In this document: positions 1 through 8,818 of the stretch, one piece after another
Position numbering within the stretch: position 1 is the first letter of the stretch
Layout: every line of letters begins with the position of its first letter
Assembly (NCBI GenBank): GCA_029265255.1
Contig: JAJUJQ010000012.1
Coordinates: forward strand, 1-45,990
Direction: 5' to 3'
DNA: 45,990 nucleotides
Origin: Spirochaetota bacterium
GTDB lineage: Bacteria > Spirochaetota > Spirochaetia > Treponematales > Rectinemataceae
Translations under genes and position numbers: made by a program
The notes under the pieces: generated by a model
Told to the model about the DNA's origin: nothing
Seen by the model: the letters and a program-made list of their open reading frames with translations, nothing else
Database searches by the model: none

Positions 1-2202
1 GAGGTGAATCAGGTATATGGGGAGATTGTGCGGGCGTTGGGAGGGGGGAGGTACGAGTATGTGACGTTTGCGCCGCGGGAGGTGGCGGCGGGGGTATATG
101 ACTGTGCGTTGAAGGCCCAGGATGTGGTGAGGCTGTACGGGGCGGGAGGGGTGAAGGTATCGACGAGAGTGGTGGGGGCGGCGAGCGAGCAAGCCATGAT
201 GCCGACGGCAGGAGCGGTGCCGGCAGCGGCGCCGGGGGCGGCGCCTGTAGTGTCTGGGATGGCGGCGGGAGAAGCTGTGGCAGCTGCTTCTGGCGCTATT
301 GAAACCAATACTGGATTCTACCTCGAAGTGGTGTTTACTTCCGGCACGATTCGGTACGTGGGACCATACGCGCGCACTCCAAGCCTCATGCTCTCCTCGG
401 TGGTGACGCCTGATCAAATTCTGCAAGAGACGAGCCTCGACTATGCCGAAATGACACGTCGCAAACCGGACGGAGGATGGGAATATCTGACCTTTGCGCC
501 CCGCGATGTGCTCAGAGGCGAATTCGACCTCAAGCTCCGGGCCATGGATTCGATCCGCTTTGTGCCGACCAAATACCTGCCGGCAACCTTCGATTTCGAC
601 AAATTTGGCAATGCTATCGCCATTGTTGGGGCAGCGAATCATCCGGGCCTGTATTCGTTCAGCAGAAGCCGGCCGCTGTCGGAGATTCTTACACAGGACC
701 AACTTATTTCGACAACTGATAATTTCTATGCGGAAATCGAGCGCTGGGCTCCTGGCGGAAGGATCGAATACCTTACCTTCAATCCAACCGCGGTACTCGA
801 AGGAAAGCAGGATCTGACCATTTATCCGCGGGATGTCATACGGCTCGTGCCGGAAGGTGACAAAGGGGAGACCCACAACTTCGCGCGCTACCCGAACACA
901 GTCCTGGTGAAGGGGGTTATCCGCTATCCGAGTCGGTATGCATGGTACAGGGGCATGAAACTCTCGGACATCATCCAGGAAAGCGACCTACTGATCGATA
1001 CGGAAACCAGCTATGCGGAGATACGCAGATATGGGCAAACAACCGACCGCATCATCAATTTTGCGCCTGCCCAGCTGGTTGCGGGGAAAGCCGATTTTGA
1101 ACTCATGCCCCGCGATACAGTTATTTTCTACCCGAAATACTACTACCGGCCGATCAGCATCGCAGGCGAGGTTACGGAACCCAAGGTTATTCCCTATTTC
1201 GACAATATCGAGCTTTCGTCGATTTTGAGATCTGTGAGTTTGTCGCGCGACCTAGCGAGTCTAAAAGCCGAAATTAAAAAGCAGTCGGGCGAGACCGTTG
1301 AAGTGTATCTGGAAGATTATCTAAAGCGGCAGCCGGACAGGAAAATACTGCTGGCTCCAGGTGATGCGATTACTATCAAGCAGCTGCTGCCAGATGAACA
1401 TCTGCCGGTCGTCGTGGTCAGGGGCGAGGTGAAACAACCCAAGACCGTGGCGTTTAAAGAAGGAATGCGCCTTGCTGACGCGCTTCGTGAAGCGGGCGGC
1501 TATGAACCGACCGCGTACCAGAAAGGCATCGTGCTTATCCGGAAATCAGTTGCTGAGGCTCAGCAGAAGCATATCGACAGGCTTATTGCCCAGCTCGACG
1601 CGGCGACATCCGCTGGCGCGGCCTTGCCGACAGCAGCCGAAACGGGGCTGAACTCAGCCTCGGCGGTCATCGCCAACCTTCAGATCGACCTGGCAATCCA
1701 GAAGTCAAAGCTGGGCAATCTTAAGCAGGTATATAAAGAAGGGTTCGGACGCATCACGCTGGATATTCCTGACACCCTGGAAGCGTTGGAAAACTCGCCT
1801 GCTAATATCAGGCTTGAGCGCGACGATCTTGTCTATGTGCCGAAAACGCCGACCTTCGTCTTGGTGTCGGGTGAGGTCGCGAGCCAGAACGTGGTATTGT
1901 ATCGCGAGGGGCTGACGGTGCGCCAGGCGATCGCGGAATCCGGCTGGCTTTCGAAGGAAGCGGACCTCGCCAATGCCTTCATCATCAGGGCTTCGGGCAG
2001 GCTTGACAGCACCGAGGGCAAGGGGTTCCTATGGTTCAGGCCTAATATCCTCAATTACCGGCTGAATCCAGGCGACACCGTTTTTGTGCCGACAAAGTCG
2101 GCAAAAATATCTATCGCCTGGGCGTACCTGCGCGACAGTTTCGCCATCATCAGCACGGTGCTGACGAGCGCGCTCACGGCAAAAACGTTATTGGGGCTGT
2201 AA
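1..2202 (+). CDS. SLBB-repeat polysaccharide export protein (5' end cut off)
   Basis: The reading frame is open from base 1, and the first residues already lie inside a repeat, so the true start is upstream of the window. The visible 732 residues contain a repeat of the type YAEI...EYLTFAP...D.IR.VP at about residues 5-45, 147-188, 242-283 and 337-377. These alternate with SLBB-like units of the type G.V..P..Y....G..L.DI, for example at residues 207-229, 300-324 and 384-408. A hydrophobic segment closes the C-terminus (about 706-732). SLBB proteins of the Wza/OPX type export capsule or exopolysaccharide across the envelope. The Wzz-type gene starting 26 bases downstream supports that role. 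There is an Ala/Pro-rich linker at residues 59-99, and the first 300 bases use G-ending codons far more than the rest. SLBB assignment is firm; the exact polysaccharide is unknown. Confidence 0.8.
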   Translation, partial: EVNQVYGEIVRALGGGRYEYVTFAPREVAAGVYDCALKAQDVVRLYGAGGVKVSTRVVGAASEQAMMPTAGAVPAAAPGAAPVVSGMAAGEAVAAASGAIETNTGFYLEVVFTSGTIRYVGPYARTPSLMLSSVVTPDQILQETSLDYAEMTRRKPDGGWEYLTFAPRDVLRGEFDLKLRAMDSIRFVPTKYLPATFDFDKFGNAIAIVGAANHPGLYSFSRSRPLSEILTQDQLISTTDNFYAEIERWAPGGRIEYLTFNPTAVLEGKQDLTIYPRDVIRLVPEGDKGETHNFARYPNTVLVKGVIRYPSRYAWYRGMKLSDIIQESDLLIDTETSYAEIRRYGQTTDRIINFAPAQLVAGKADFELMPRDTVIFYPKYYYRPISIAGEVTEPKVIPYFDNIELSSILRSVSLSRDLASLKAEIKKQSGETVEVYLEDYLKRQPDRKILLAPGDAITIKQLLPDEHLPVVVVRGEVKQPKTVAFKEGMRLADALREAGGYEPTAYQKGIVLIRKSVAEAQQKHIDRLIAQLDAATSAGAALPTAAETGLNSASAVIANLQIDLAIQKSKLGNLKQVYKEGFGRITLDIPDTLEALENSPANIRLERDDLVYVPKTPTFVLVSGEVASQNVVLYREGLTVRQAIAESGWLSKEADLANAFIIRASGRLDSTEGKGFLWFRPNILNYRLNPGDTVFVPTKSAKISIAWAYLRDSFAIISTVLTSALTAKTLLGL

Positions 2203-2228
2203 CTTCCTGCTATCGCAAGGAGAACCGT

Positions 2229-3461
2229 GTGACAGAAATGACGTCAGAAACAACAACGGCGCAAACCAACGTCATGCAGAGCAATTCAATCTCGCTGATC
2301 GACCTAGCGGCGATTCTCTGGAGGCGCAAATGGCTGGTGATTGTGACGACGGCGCTGGCAGCAGTGCTGTCCGTAGTCTATGCGCTCATGCAGCCGAACA
2401 TGTACACCGCGACAAGTACCATCCTGCCTATCTCGGGATCATCCTCGTCGCTGGCGGCGCAGTATGCGGGTCTGGCGGCTATGGCGGGAGTGAGCCTCCC
2501 GGGGGCGTCGTCCTCTAATCCGGCGGTCAAGATACAAGCGATTCTCCAGAGCCGGGGGCTGGCGGAGAAGGTCATCACCCAGCTTGACCTGATCCCCAAG
2601 CTCATCAGGAAACCTGAAAAGCTCAAAGGCATAACCCCTCTTTCTGCCGCTATCGAAATGTTCAGTAAGGATTTGTTTACCGTTTCTGTGGACGCGAAGA
2701 CCAGTCTGATGAAGGTCTCGGCAAAGACCAGGGATCCCATCCTTTCGCGCGATATTGTGAACAGTGCCATCGACCTTTTGCAGAAGGACCTCGCGAATCG
2801 TGTGCTGACATCCAGCGGCAAGAACATTGTGGTGCTTGAACAGCAGGTTGCCGACCAGGAAAAGAAGGTGCGCGCGCTCCAGGCAAAGATGGCGGACTAT
2901 CAGAGAAAGAACAAGCTTGTGGCGCCTCAAGCCCAGAGCCAGCAGGGGCTCGACCTCTACCGCTCTCTCATCCAACAGAAGATTACTCTGGAAATCCAGC
3001 TGACGAGTCTGCAGAATGCCCTCTCTTCCGACAACCCCAAGATTACCCAGGCCCAGGCCCAGCTCGCCGCCATCCAGAAACAGATCGATGATTTCGAACG
3101 CACCGGTGGTGGCGTCGGGCCTGCTATGAGTGAGACACCCAAAGCGCTGATGGAATACGCGAACCTTTCTGCTGAACTTGAATTGGCGACCAGGATCTAC
3201 GGGGGACTTGTCACCAATCTCGAAAATATGCGGCTCCAGGACGCTACCGAGAAAGTATTCATCGAGGTAATCGATAGCGCGGTGGCGCCGGAAAAGAAGA
3301 GCGAGCCTTCGCGGTCAATGATCTGTGTCGTGGGGACGATGGCGGGCGGGTTTCTTGGGCTGCTGCTCGCATTCATGTGGGAAGCGTTGGTGAAGCTGCT
3401 CGCGGATCCGGAAGTGCGCGCGAAATTCAAAAAGGGGATGGATCCTGTGGCGCAGAAATAA
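2229..3461 (+). CDS. Wzz-type chain-length determinant / polysaccharide co-polymerase
   Basis: The 410-residue product has the Wzz layout: a short cytoplasmic N-terminus with the motif SLIDLAAILWRRKW, a first membrane segment at about residues 35-52, a long periplasmic part rich in coiled coil (about 190-290), and a second membrane segment near residues 361-382. The Wzz start region ending in a YTATSTI-like stretch follows the first membrane segment. There is no C-terminal tyrosine-kinase domain, so this is the Wzz-only form. Such proteins set the length of O-antigen, capsule or exopolysaccharide chains. The start is GTG, supported by AAGGAGA at 2217-2223. It lies 26 bases after the SLBB export gene and is probably cotranscribed with it; a terminator follows at 3496. 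Confidence 0.88.
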   Translation: MTEMTSETTTAQTNVMQSNSISLIDLAAILWRRKWLVIVTTALAAVLSVVYALMQPNMYTATSTILPISGSSSSLAAQYAGLAAMAGVSLPGASSSNPAVKIQAILQSRGLAEKVITQLDLIPKLIRKPEKLKGITPLSAAIEMFSKDLFTVSVDAKTSLMKVSAKTRDPILSRDIVNSAIDLLQKDLANRVLTSSGKNIVVLEQQVADQEKKVRALQAKMADYQRKNKLVAPQAQSQQGLDLYRSLIQQKITLEIQLTSLQNALSSDNPKITQAQAQLAAIQKQIDDFERTGGGVGPAMSETPKALMEYANLSAELELATRIYGGLVTNLENMRLQDATEKVFIEVIDSAVAPEKKSEPSRSMICVVGTMAGGFLGLLLAFMWEALVKLLADPEVRAKFKKGMDPVAQK

Positions 3462-3495
3462 TCCTGGTTTGAAGCGTGCTAAAAGAAAGAAAAAA

Positions 3496-3528
3496 GGCCG
3501 CCCGGCATTGCCTGGCGGCCTATTTTTT
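3496..3528. terminator. Bidirectional intrinsic terminator
   Basis: GGCCGCC at 3496-3502 pairs with GGCGGCC at 3514-3520. A T-rich run follows on the plus strand and an A-rich run (3481-3495) precedes it. It can end both the Wzz transcript and the minus-strand tRNA transcript. Confidence 0.85.
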
Positions 3529-3601
3529 GGGCCCTGCTGGACTTGAACCAGCGACCTACGGATTATGAGTCCGCAGCTCTGACCAACTGAGCTAAGGGCC
3601 C
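3529..3601 (-). tRNA. tRNA with CAT anticodon, probably tRNA-Ile2
   Basis: On the minus strand 73 bases fold as a cloverleaf: acceptor GGGCCCT at the 5' end, a GGTTCAAGTCC T-arm, and an anticodon loop CTCATAA. The overall sequence, especially the stretch GGTCGCTGGTTCAAGTCCAG, resembles bacterial tRNA-Ile2, whose C34 is changed to lysidine by TilS, more than elongator tRNA-Met. No CCA is encoded. The identity between Ile2 and Met rests on this similarity only. Confidence 0.85.
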
Positions 3602-3621
3602 GCGGTGTGAAAGCGCCACAC

Positions 3622-3650
3622 AATGTATCAACAGCGGACGAAAAAGTCAA
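3622..3650 (-). promoter_or_regulatory. Promoter of the CAT-anticodon tRNA
   Basis: Read on the minus strand: -35 TTGACT (3650-3645), a 17-base spacer, -10 TACATT (3627-3622), then 20 bases to the tRNA 5' end. Near-consensus sigma-70 geometry. Confidence 0.7.
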
Positions 3651-3758
3651 TGAAACTGAGGACAAAGACGGCCCCGTGGTTTGCCCTGCATGGCCGGCCG
3701 CGTGTTGAGCACGCCTCAAACCTTCCAGATCCCGCGGTTGGCTGGTAGAATATGGCGC

Positions 3759-4475
3759 ATGGATGTGCGGGTGGATTTTTCGCCAGACGAAAGGCTGGAG
3801 AAACTCCGGCTGGGAATGGTAATTCTCGAAGAGCTGGAGTGGGAGAGCAGCGGAAAAGTCATCCCTGAATCGCTGCGCGAAGAGGTGCTGAGGCAGGCTG
3901 GAGCGTGGGCGCCCGACGCGCTCGAACGCAGAAAGCGAGCCGTTCGGGACATGCTGCGGAACGGCAGCTACAAACCGGCAGGCCGCGCTAAACCCTCCTC
4001 TGAGTACCTGTTAGCGGCGGCGATCGATAGGGACTTTCCGAGGGTGAATGCCTTTGTCGACGCGGTCAATCTGGCGAGTCTCCGGTATCTATATCCCATG
4101 AGCATTTTTGACCTAGAAAAGGCCCTGGGAGAGGCAGGGGCTGAGGGCATGAGGCCCCTGTACTGCAGGCTGGGAATGGCGGGCGAGTCGTACGTATTCA
4201 ATGCGGGCGGCCAGCGTATCGAACTTGAGGACCTCGTATGCTTGTGCGGGTATCCCGAAGGAGCCACGCTGCCGGTGCCCATCGTCAATCCCGTGCGCGA
4301 TTCGATGGCGACCAAGCTTTTTGAAGGCGGAAGGCACGCGGTGATCGCGGTGTATGCGCCTGCGGGCGCGGAGGGTGGCGATCTGGGCCTGGCGTTGGCG
4401 GACCTTGCGCAGTGGTGTGGCCGGGCATGCCGCCGGGTTTCAACGAAGGGACCCCTGCCCCCTTCCTTGTCATAA
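3759..4475 (+). CDS. B3/4-domain protein (PheRS beta B3/B4-like)
   Basis: A 238-residue protein whose middle and C-terminal parts match the B3/B4 fold found in the phenylalanyl-tRNA synthetase beta chain: a stretch FPRVNAFVDAVNLASLRY, then YPMSIFDLEK, then a segment with NPVRDSMATK and an Ile/Val-rich strand near the end. Stand-alone B3/4 proteins are widespread. Some are thought to act on amino acids or aminoacyl-tRNA, but a specific reaction is not established and I do not assign one. I chose the ATG at 3759 because a -10-like TAGAAT sits at 3746-3751 and no Shine-Dalgarno sequence is seen; an upstream ATG in the same frame at 3681 would place coding sequence over the promoter region. tsaC follows directly. 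Confidence 0.75.
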   Translation: MDVRVDFSPDERLEKLRLGMVILEELEWESSGKVIPESLREEVLRQAGAWAPDALERRKRAVRDMLRNGSYKPAGRAKPSSEYLLAAAIDRDFPRVNAFVDAVNLASLRYLYPMSIFDLEKALGEAGAEGMRPLYCRLGMAGESYVFNAGGQRIELEDLVCLCGYPEGATLPVPIVNPVRDSMATKLFEGGRHAVIAVYAPAGAEGGDLGLALADLAQWCGRACRRVSTKGPLPPSLS

Positions 4476-4495
4476 ATCTCAATAATGCATAGTAT
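4467..4495 (+). promoter_or_regulatory. Promoter just before tsaC
   Basis: -35 TTGTCA (4467-4472), 17-base spacer, -10 TAGTAT (4490-4495). The expected transcription start, about 4502, is only a few bases before the ATG at 4506, and there is no Shine-Dalgarno sequence. The arrangement suggests a leaderless mRNA. Confidence 0.55.
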
Positions 4496-4505
4496 TGCGA
4501 ACGCT

Positions 4506-5504
4506 ATGGAGCTGCTCAGAACTACAGAAGAGGATCTTGTCCGCGCGGCACACGCCATTCGCGCCGGCAGGCTTGTGGCCATTCCCACCGAAACGGTATA
4601 CGGCCTTGGGGCTGATGCTTTCAACGAATCAGCGGTCGCACGCGTGTTCGAGGTCAAGGCGCGTCCTACGTTCGACCCTCTTATCGTGCATATCGCGCGG
4701 GTTGCCGATCTTGGAAAGGTAGCGCGCGAAATTCCGGTGTTTGCGCAGAAACTCGCCGAGAAACTCTGGCCTGGCCCTCTCACCCTGATTGTGCCAAAGC
4801 GCCCTGAGGTGCCCGATCTGGTCACGGCGGGGCTCTCTACGGTCGCGGTTCGCCTGCCAGGCAACGCGATCGCGCGGCGCATCATCGAGCTGGCAGACAC
4901 AGCCGTCGCGGCTCCCAGCGCGAATCCCTTCGGTTATATTTCCCCAACGACCGCTCGCCATGTGGTCACCATGCTGGGCGACAAGGTCGATCTCGTGGTG
5001 GATGGGGGGCCCTGCGATGTTGGCGTCGAATCGACGGTGATCGACCTGACAGGGCCTGTTCCGGTCGTGGCGCGTCCCGGCGGCATGGCGGTCGAGATGA
5101 TCGAGGCGGTAATCGGGCCGGTAGTGATCAGCCAGCGTTCCGCGGGACCGGTTGTGAGCCCTGGTCAGACATCGAGCCATTATGCGCCGCGGACACCGCT
5201 CTACCTCTTCGACGCGGATACTCTACCCCGGGCAGCGATGGCGAAGGGCATCGTGCGGCCTTGCGCGGCGCTGGTATTCGACCCGATTCGCGCCCAGGAA
5301 CTGGTATCCTGGCATGTGTTCGACAAAGTCATTCCACTCGCTCCAGATGGAACGCTGCGCCACGCGGCAAGCAGGCTCTTTTCTATCCTGCATGAACTCG
5401 ATAGCGGCGTCTATGCCGCGCTCTATGCGGAGAGGGTTCCGGATGAGGGGTTGGGGAGGGCTATCAACGATCGGCTTTTCAGGGCGTCGAAGAAAGAGGA
5501 CTGA
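4506..5504 (+). CDS. tsaC: Threonylcarbamoyl-AMP synthase (long Sua5 form)
   Basis: This enzyme makes threonylcarbamoyl-AMP from threonine, bicarbonate and ATP, the first step of t6A modification at position 37 of ANN-decoding tRNAs. The YrdC domain is clear: the motif PTETVYGLG near the N-terminus, the KARP motif soon after, and a conserved SAN segment (VAAPSANPFG). About 110 further residues form the C-terminal Sua5 domain, so this is the long Sua5/YwlC form. I prefer ATG 4506 (protein MELLRTT..., 332 residues) to the in-frame ATG 4485, because the latter lies inside a good promoter. The last 26 bases overlap the end of the convergent lytic transglycosylase gene. mtaB, which acts later on the same tRNA base, lies 8 kb downstream. 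Confidence 0.9.
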   Translation: MELLRTTEEDLVRAAHAIRAGRLVAIPTETVYGLGADAFNESAVARVFEVKARPTFDPLIVHIARVADLGKVAREIPVFAQKLAEKLWPGPLTLIVPKRPEVPDLVTAGLSTVAVRLPGNAIARRIIELADTAVAAPSANPFGYISPTTARHVVTMLGDKVDLVVDGGPCDVGVESTVIDLTGPVPVVARPGGMAVEMIEAVIGPVVISQRSAGPVVSPGQTSSHYAPRTPLYLFDADTLPRAAMAKGIVRPCAALVFDPIRAQELVSWHVFDKVIPLAPDGTLRHAASRLFSILHELDSGVYAALYAERVPDEGLGRAINDRLFRASKKED

Positions 5505-8052
5505 GCGAAGGGGCTGTCTGAGGTACCGGAGGCTGCTGAGCGCTAGATTCCCCCGCCATCGATGGCGCGGTTCCATTCGGCAAAGCCTTCCCTTCCAGCA
5601 GGAATGCCAGCATGTCTGCCGGGGCGATTCCGTAATATAGCTTTCCATAGTGAAGCGCTGCGGCAATGATATTCTTTGTGTACTGGCGCGGCTCGGCAAT
5701 CGGGTACAATTCGATGAGAATATCATCTTCCAGTGCCCCCCAGTCGGCGACCCATTGCATCATGCGGCCCGGGCCGGCGTTGTAGGCCGCCATCGCCCGC
5801 GCAGGTCGCTCTCCGAACCGGCGCAGCATGTACCCAAAATACGCCATGCCAATGGCAAGGTTGTCCCGAGGATCGGTAAGATTGTAAGTCTGCATCTTAA
5901 GACCGCGCGCTGTTTCGGCAGCGGTCGAGGGGAGCAATTGGCTTAAGCCCAGTGCGCCTGACCGCGAAACCGCGCGCTGATTGAACATGCTCTCGGATCG
6001 CACCAGCGCATACGCGAGCGGCTCCGCAATCCGGTTTGTTTCCGTCAGCTCCCTGAAATGTCCATTCCACGCGAGCGGATAGAGAAGCGCATAGGCAATG
6101 GCTGCCGAGTCAGGGAGCGCGCGGCGCAGCACCTCACTACCGATACGCAAGGCTGGATAGTACTGCTCGTGTTCCGCAAATGTCCTGGCCATCCAGAAAA
6201 GCGAATCGGGGCTGTAGCTCGAAAGGCTTCCTACCTGGCCCGCGGCCAGCGCGTCGAGGCCGTAGTCCAGCGACTGTTCGATAAACGCGAGCGCTTCCGC
6301 GAGGATAGTGTCGCTGACTGGTGGCTGGTCAAATGCGGGCAGCGCACGGGTAATGGCATCGATGACGCGATAGTCCTTTCCGAGCGCAGGGACGCGTGAG
6401 AGGAGAGGCGGTTCCGTACCGAGACGCCACGCAGCTAGCGTTCGATAATGCTCTTCGATGCCCGATTCGCGCAGCAAGACCGAAAAAAAGAGATTGGCGA
6501 CGGAAGGGGCACCGATTCCAGCAGCGGTTTCCGGAGACCCATTTTCAAGATACTTGCGGAACTCGTTGTCTGTGGAGATGTCGGGGGAGGCGCGGCCTGT
6601 TTCGATGAGCCTGCCGGAGAGATAGAGCAGGGGTCCGCGCATGGCGGGTGTCAGGCGGGGGCTCATCAGAATGGTAAGACGGACAACATCGTCCCACGCT
6701 CGTTCGCGCAGAAGACGGCGCATATATTGCGCGACGATGTCTTCAAAAAAGGAAGGGTTCTTCCAGAGTGCCGCGGCCTGGGACAGCGCGGCGAGTTCGA
6801 GCGGGCGACCAGCGGAGGTTGTTGGAGCAGGATTATCGGATCCCGGGTTTAGAAAATTCTGCATGGTTTCAGTACCGGCTGCGATGGTATTCATAGTGAT
6901 ATCGAGCCAGTACCAGAGGGCAGAATCGGAATCGCCCGGGGAAAAGGCAAGCGGTATCAGCTCGATAAATATACCCGCGGCCGTCTGCAGGTCTTTTTTG
7001 CCCTGGAAAAGGCGCGCCATGTGGTACGCCATGACCCAGGTGTTTTCAGTCGGAATATGAGCCCGATCGATCTTGATGGAAATGCCGGGGATTTCAGCCT
7101 GCAATGGATCCGCCGAAAATTTCAGCGCGGAAGCATAGAAACGAATTCCCTCTTCAAAGGCTGCCGCTCCGAAGAATACCTTTCCCAGCTCGCTCAGCCA
7201 GACTCGAGGCGTGTCGGGTTGGCTGAAGGAAGGCAGAATCGGGCGCGCATACGGGAGGGCTTCCGCGAATTTACCTTCCTGCGCGTTGGCGCGGAACAGC
7301 GCGAGGGAAGCCTGGTCAGCAGGAATACCCGGGACAGCCGCGAGCAATCGTAGGATGTTTCTTGAATAGGAATCGGAACTTGAAGATCGAAGATACATCG
7401 TTGCGCTCACCGCCCATGTCCAGTCTCCAAACGCTGAACGGGAAGAAAATTCCATCCATGCCAGTTCGGTGCTGCGCGATTTTGCCGCGGCAGGAAGTGC
7501 CTTGCGCATTTCCCCGACTAGCGAAAGGGCGGCATCATGCGAACCTGCTGCGCTGAGAATGTCGTAGCAGGTGCGGTACATCTCCCATTCCGGTCCGAAT
7601 TCTTCGAGATATTCGCGCGCGAAAAGGGCAGCTTCCTGCAGACGGCCAGCATCACGCAGGAGGCTGATCAGACTGCGGCCTGCCTCTTTCGCGGCGGGGC
7701 CTCTGGCGAAGCGGAAGGCGAGCGTATACATGAATTCGAGAGCGGGGCGAATGGCGCTAGCCTCCATAGAAAGCGGTGCCGAAGGCTGTGCGGGGTAGGC
7801 GTTGGAGGCTGAGGCGGGTCGGCCGGCCTTCAGCGCTTCTGCGGCGAAAAAGAATCCGCTTGGATCAGGTGGAGACTCGAGAACCGGCAAGAGGATTGTA
7901 GGGGTATCCATGGCGGGTGTTGTTTGGATAGAAGCGTCCGATAGGCTTCCCTGTGTGGGGGGAACGGGGGTTTCTTCCTGTGCGTGGGCAGAAATGACCA
8001 GCCCTAAGTGTAGAAGCAGCGCGATCAGTATTGAGACCGGACGTCTTCGCAT
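5479..8052 (-). CDS. Soluble lytic murein transglycosylase, Slt type (GH23)
   Basis: An exported 857-residue protein. It starts with a signal peptide (MRRRPVSILIALLLHLGLV, likely cut after AHA). A long alpha-helical, TPR-like superhelical region follows, as in Slt70, and a C-terminal GH23 domain. The catalytic motif is VRSESMFNQRAVS with the predicted acid Glu at about residue 687, then SGALGLSQLLPSTA and AAYNAGPGR. It should cleave the MurNAc-GlcNAc bond of peptidoglycan with formation of 1,6-anhydroMurNAc. A low-complexity Pro/Ser/Gln tail ends the protein. The start at 8052 was chosen for the signal peptide and the AGAGGTGA sequence before it; it begins one base after the methyltransferase stop, so the two are probably one operon. 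Its 3' end overlaps tsaC by 26 bases. Confidence 0.88.
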   Translation of the reverse strand: MRRRPVSILIALLLHLGLVISAHAQEETPVPPTQGSLSDASIQTTPAMDTPTILLPVLESPPDPSGFFFAAEALKAGRPASASNAYPAQPSAPLSMEASAIRPALEFMYTLAFRFARGPAAKEAGRSLISLLRDAGRLQEAALFAREYLEEFGPEWEMYRTCYDILSAAGSHDAALSLVGEMRKALPAAAKSRSTELAWMEFSSRSAFGDWTWAVSATMYLRSSSSDSYSRNILRLLAAVPGIPADQASLALFRANAQEGKFAEALPYARPILPSFSQPDTPRVWLSELGKVFFGAAAFEEGIRFYASALKFSADPLQAEIPGISIKIDRAHIPTENTWVMAYHMARLFQGKKDLQTAAGIFIELIPLAFSPGDSDSALWYWLDITMNTIAAGTETMQNFLNPGSDNPAPTTSAGRPLELAALSQAAALWKNPSFFEDIVAQYMRRLLRERAWDDVVRLTILMSPRLTPAMRGPLLYLSGRLIETGRASPDISTDNEFRKYLENGSPETAAGIGAPSVANLFFSVLLRESGIEEHYRTLAAWRLGTEPPLLSRVPALGKDYRVIDAITRALPAFDQPPVSDTILAEALAFIEQSLDYGLDALAAGQVGSLSSYSPDSLFWMARTFAEHEQYYPALRIGSEVLRRALPDSAAIAYALLYPLAWNGHFRELTETNRIAEPLAYALVRSESMFNQRAVSRSGALGLSQLLPSTAAETARGLKMQTYNLTDPRDNLAIGMAYFGYMLRRFGERPARAMAAYNAGPGRMMQWVADWGALEDDILIELYPIAEPRQYTKNIIAAALHYGKLYYGIAPADMLAFLLEGKALPNGTAPSMAGESSAQQPPVPQTAPSLSPLSSTP

Positions 8053-8053
8053 A

Positions 8054-8818
8054 TCACCTCTGCGTCTGCGCGACCGCAACCAGCATTTCGGCGTCCTGAT
8101 CATAGACGCTGCCGGCGAGGCTGCCATAGATGCGTATGTTCCGGAAACCGGCCCGTTCCAGAAGAGCGCGCAGTTCCACCGCCGAGTACAGCCTGATTTC
8201 GAACCTCCGCTCGATGACCGTTTCGCCCTTGCGGGCAACCCAGCGATTACCGAGTTTTTCCCATTCGCCCAGTATAGAATATTGAGCCGAGACCTCCCAG
8301 CCGTCTCGCTCGATGGTCTCTTCCGAGACGAAGGTGCGCGCCGCTGTTTCCTTCCCGATTGTCTCCAGTACCAGGAAGCCCCCGGGGACAAGGTTTTCTC
8401 CGCAGCGCATCAAGAGAACGAGATCCTCATCCCGGTCCGAAAAATAGCCAAAACTCGCGCCGAGATGTACGCAAAGCTCAAATGTTCCTGGCCGCAGGAA
8501 ACAGCGCGCGTCATCGCGGACCAGTGTAAGCTTGAGACCTTCCGCCTGCGCTGACTCGCGTGCTGCTTCGAGATAAGATGCCGTGATGTCTACTCCGGTG
8601 ACCGCGAAACCTTTTCGCGCGAAGGCCAGGCTATGGCGTCCTGTGCCGCAGCAAAGATCAAGTACCTGCGCGGGAGGTTCAATACCGGTCAGCGCGCAGA
8701 TGCTGTCGACCTCGGGCTCCGCGAGCATCCAGCGGTTCTCATCGAACATGAAAGGCGCAAATGTCTCCCAGAAGGTTTCGTCTGTGAACCATTCGGTATG
8801 TTCCACCAGTTCAGTCAT
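8054..8818 (-). CDS. Class I SAM-dependent methyltransferase
   Basis: A 254-residue protein with the Rossmann-type SAM-binding motif I VLDLCCGTGRHSLAFA, motif II around VTGVDITASYL, and the post-motif GG segment LVPGGFLVLET. The substrate cannot be read from the sequence; family members include small-molecule and ubiquinone-type methyltransferases. The N-terminus MTELVEHTEWF follows a GGAGG lying directly next to the ATG. The start overlaps the stop of the preceding small gene by 8 bases, and its stop is one base before the transglycosylase start, so the three genes look translationally linked. Confidence 0.8.
   Translation of the reverse strand: MTELVEHTEWFTDETFWETFAPFMFDENRWMLAEPEVDSICALTGIEPPAQVLDLCCGTGRHSLAFARKGFAVTGVDITASYLEAARESAQAEGLKLTLVRDDARCFLRPGTFELCVHLGASFGYFSDRDEDLVLLMRCGENLVPGGFLVLETIGKETAARTFVSEETIERDGWEVSAQYSILGEWEKLGNRWVARKGETVIERRFEIRLYSAVELRALLERAGFRNIRIYGSLAGSVYDQDAEMLVAVAQTQR

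Noticed and set aside
1..1140. CRISPR-like or DNA-level repeat in the SLBB gene
   Set aside because: Repetition is at the protein level, with spacings near 95 residues and divergent DNA; it is a domain repeat.
4485..4505. Earlier ATG of tsaC at 4485
   Set aside because: It lies inside a well-spaced promoter (TTGTCA/TAGTAT) and the conserved part of the protein begins after 4506.
3968..4900. Long minus-strand open frame across the B3/4 and tsaC genes
   Set aside because: A shadow of two recognised genes; Ser/Arg/Thr-rich without any motif.
8053..8391. N-terminal extension of the Slt-type transglycosylase to 8391
   Set aside because: It runs through the methyltransferase gene in another frame, and a proper signal peptide and ribosome-binding site lie at 8052.
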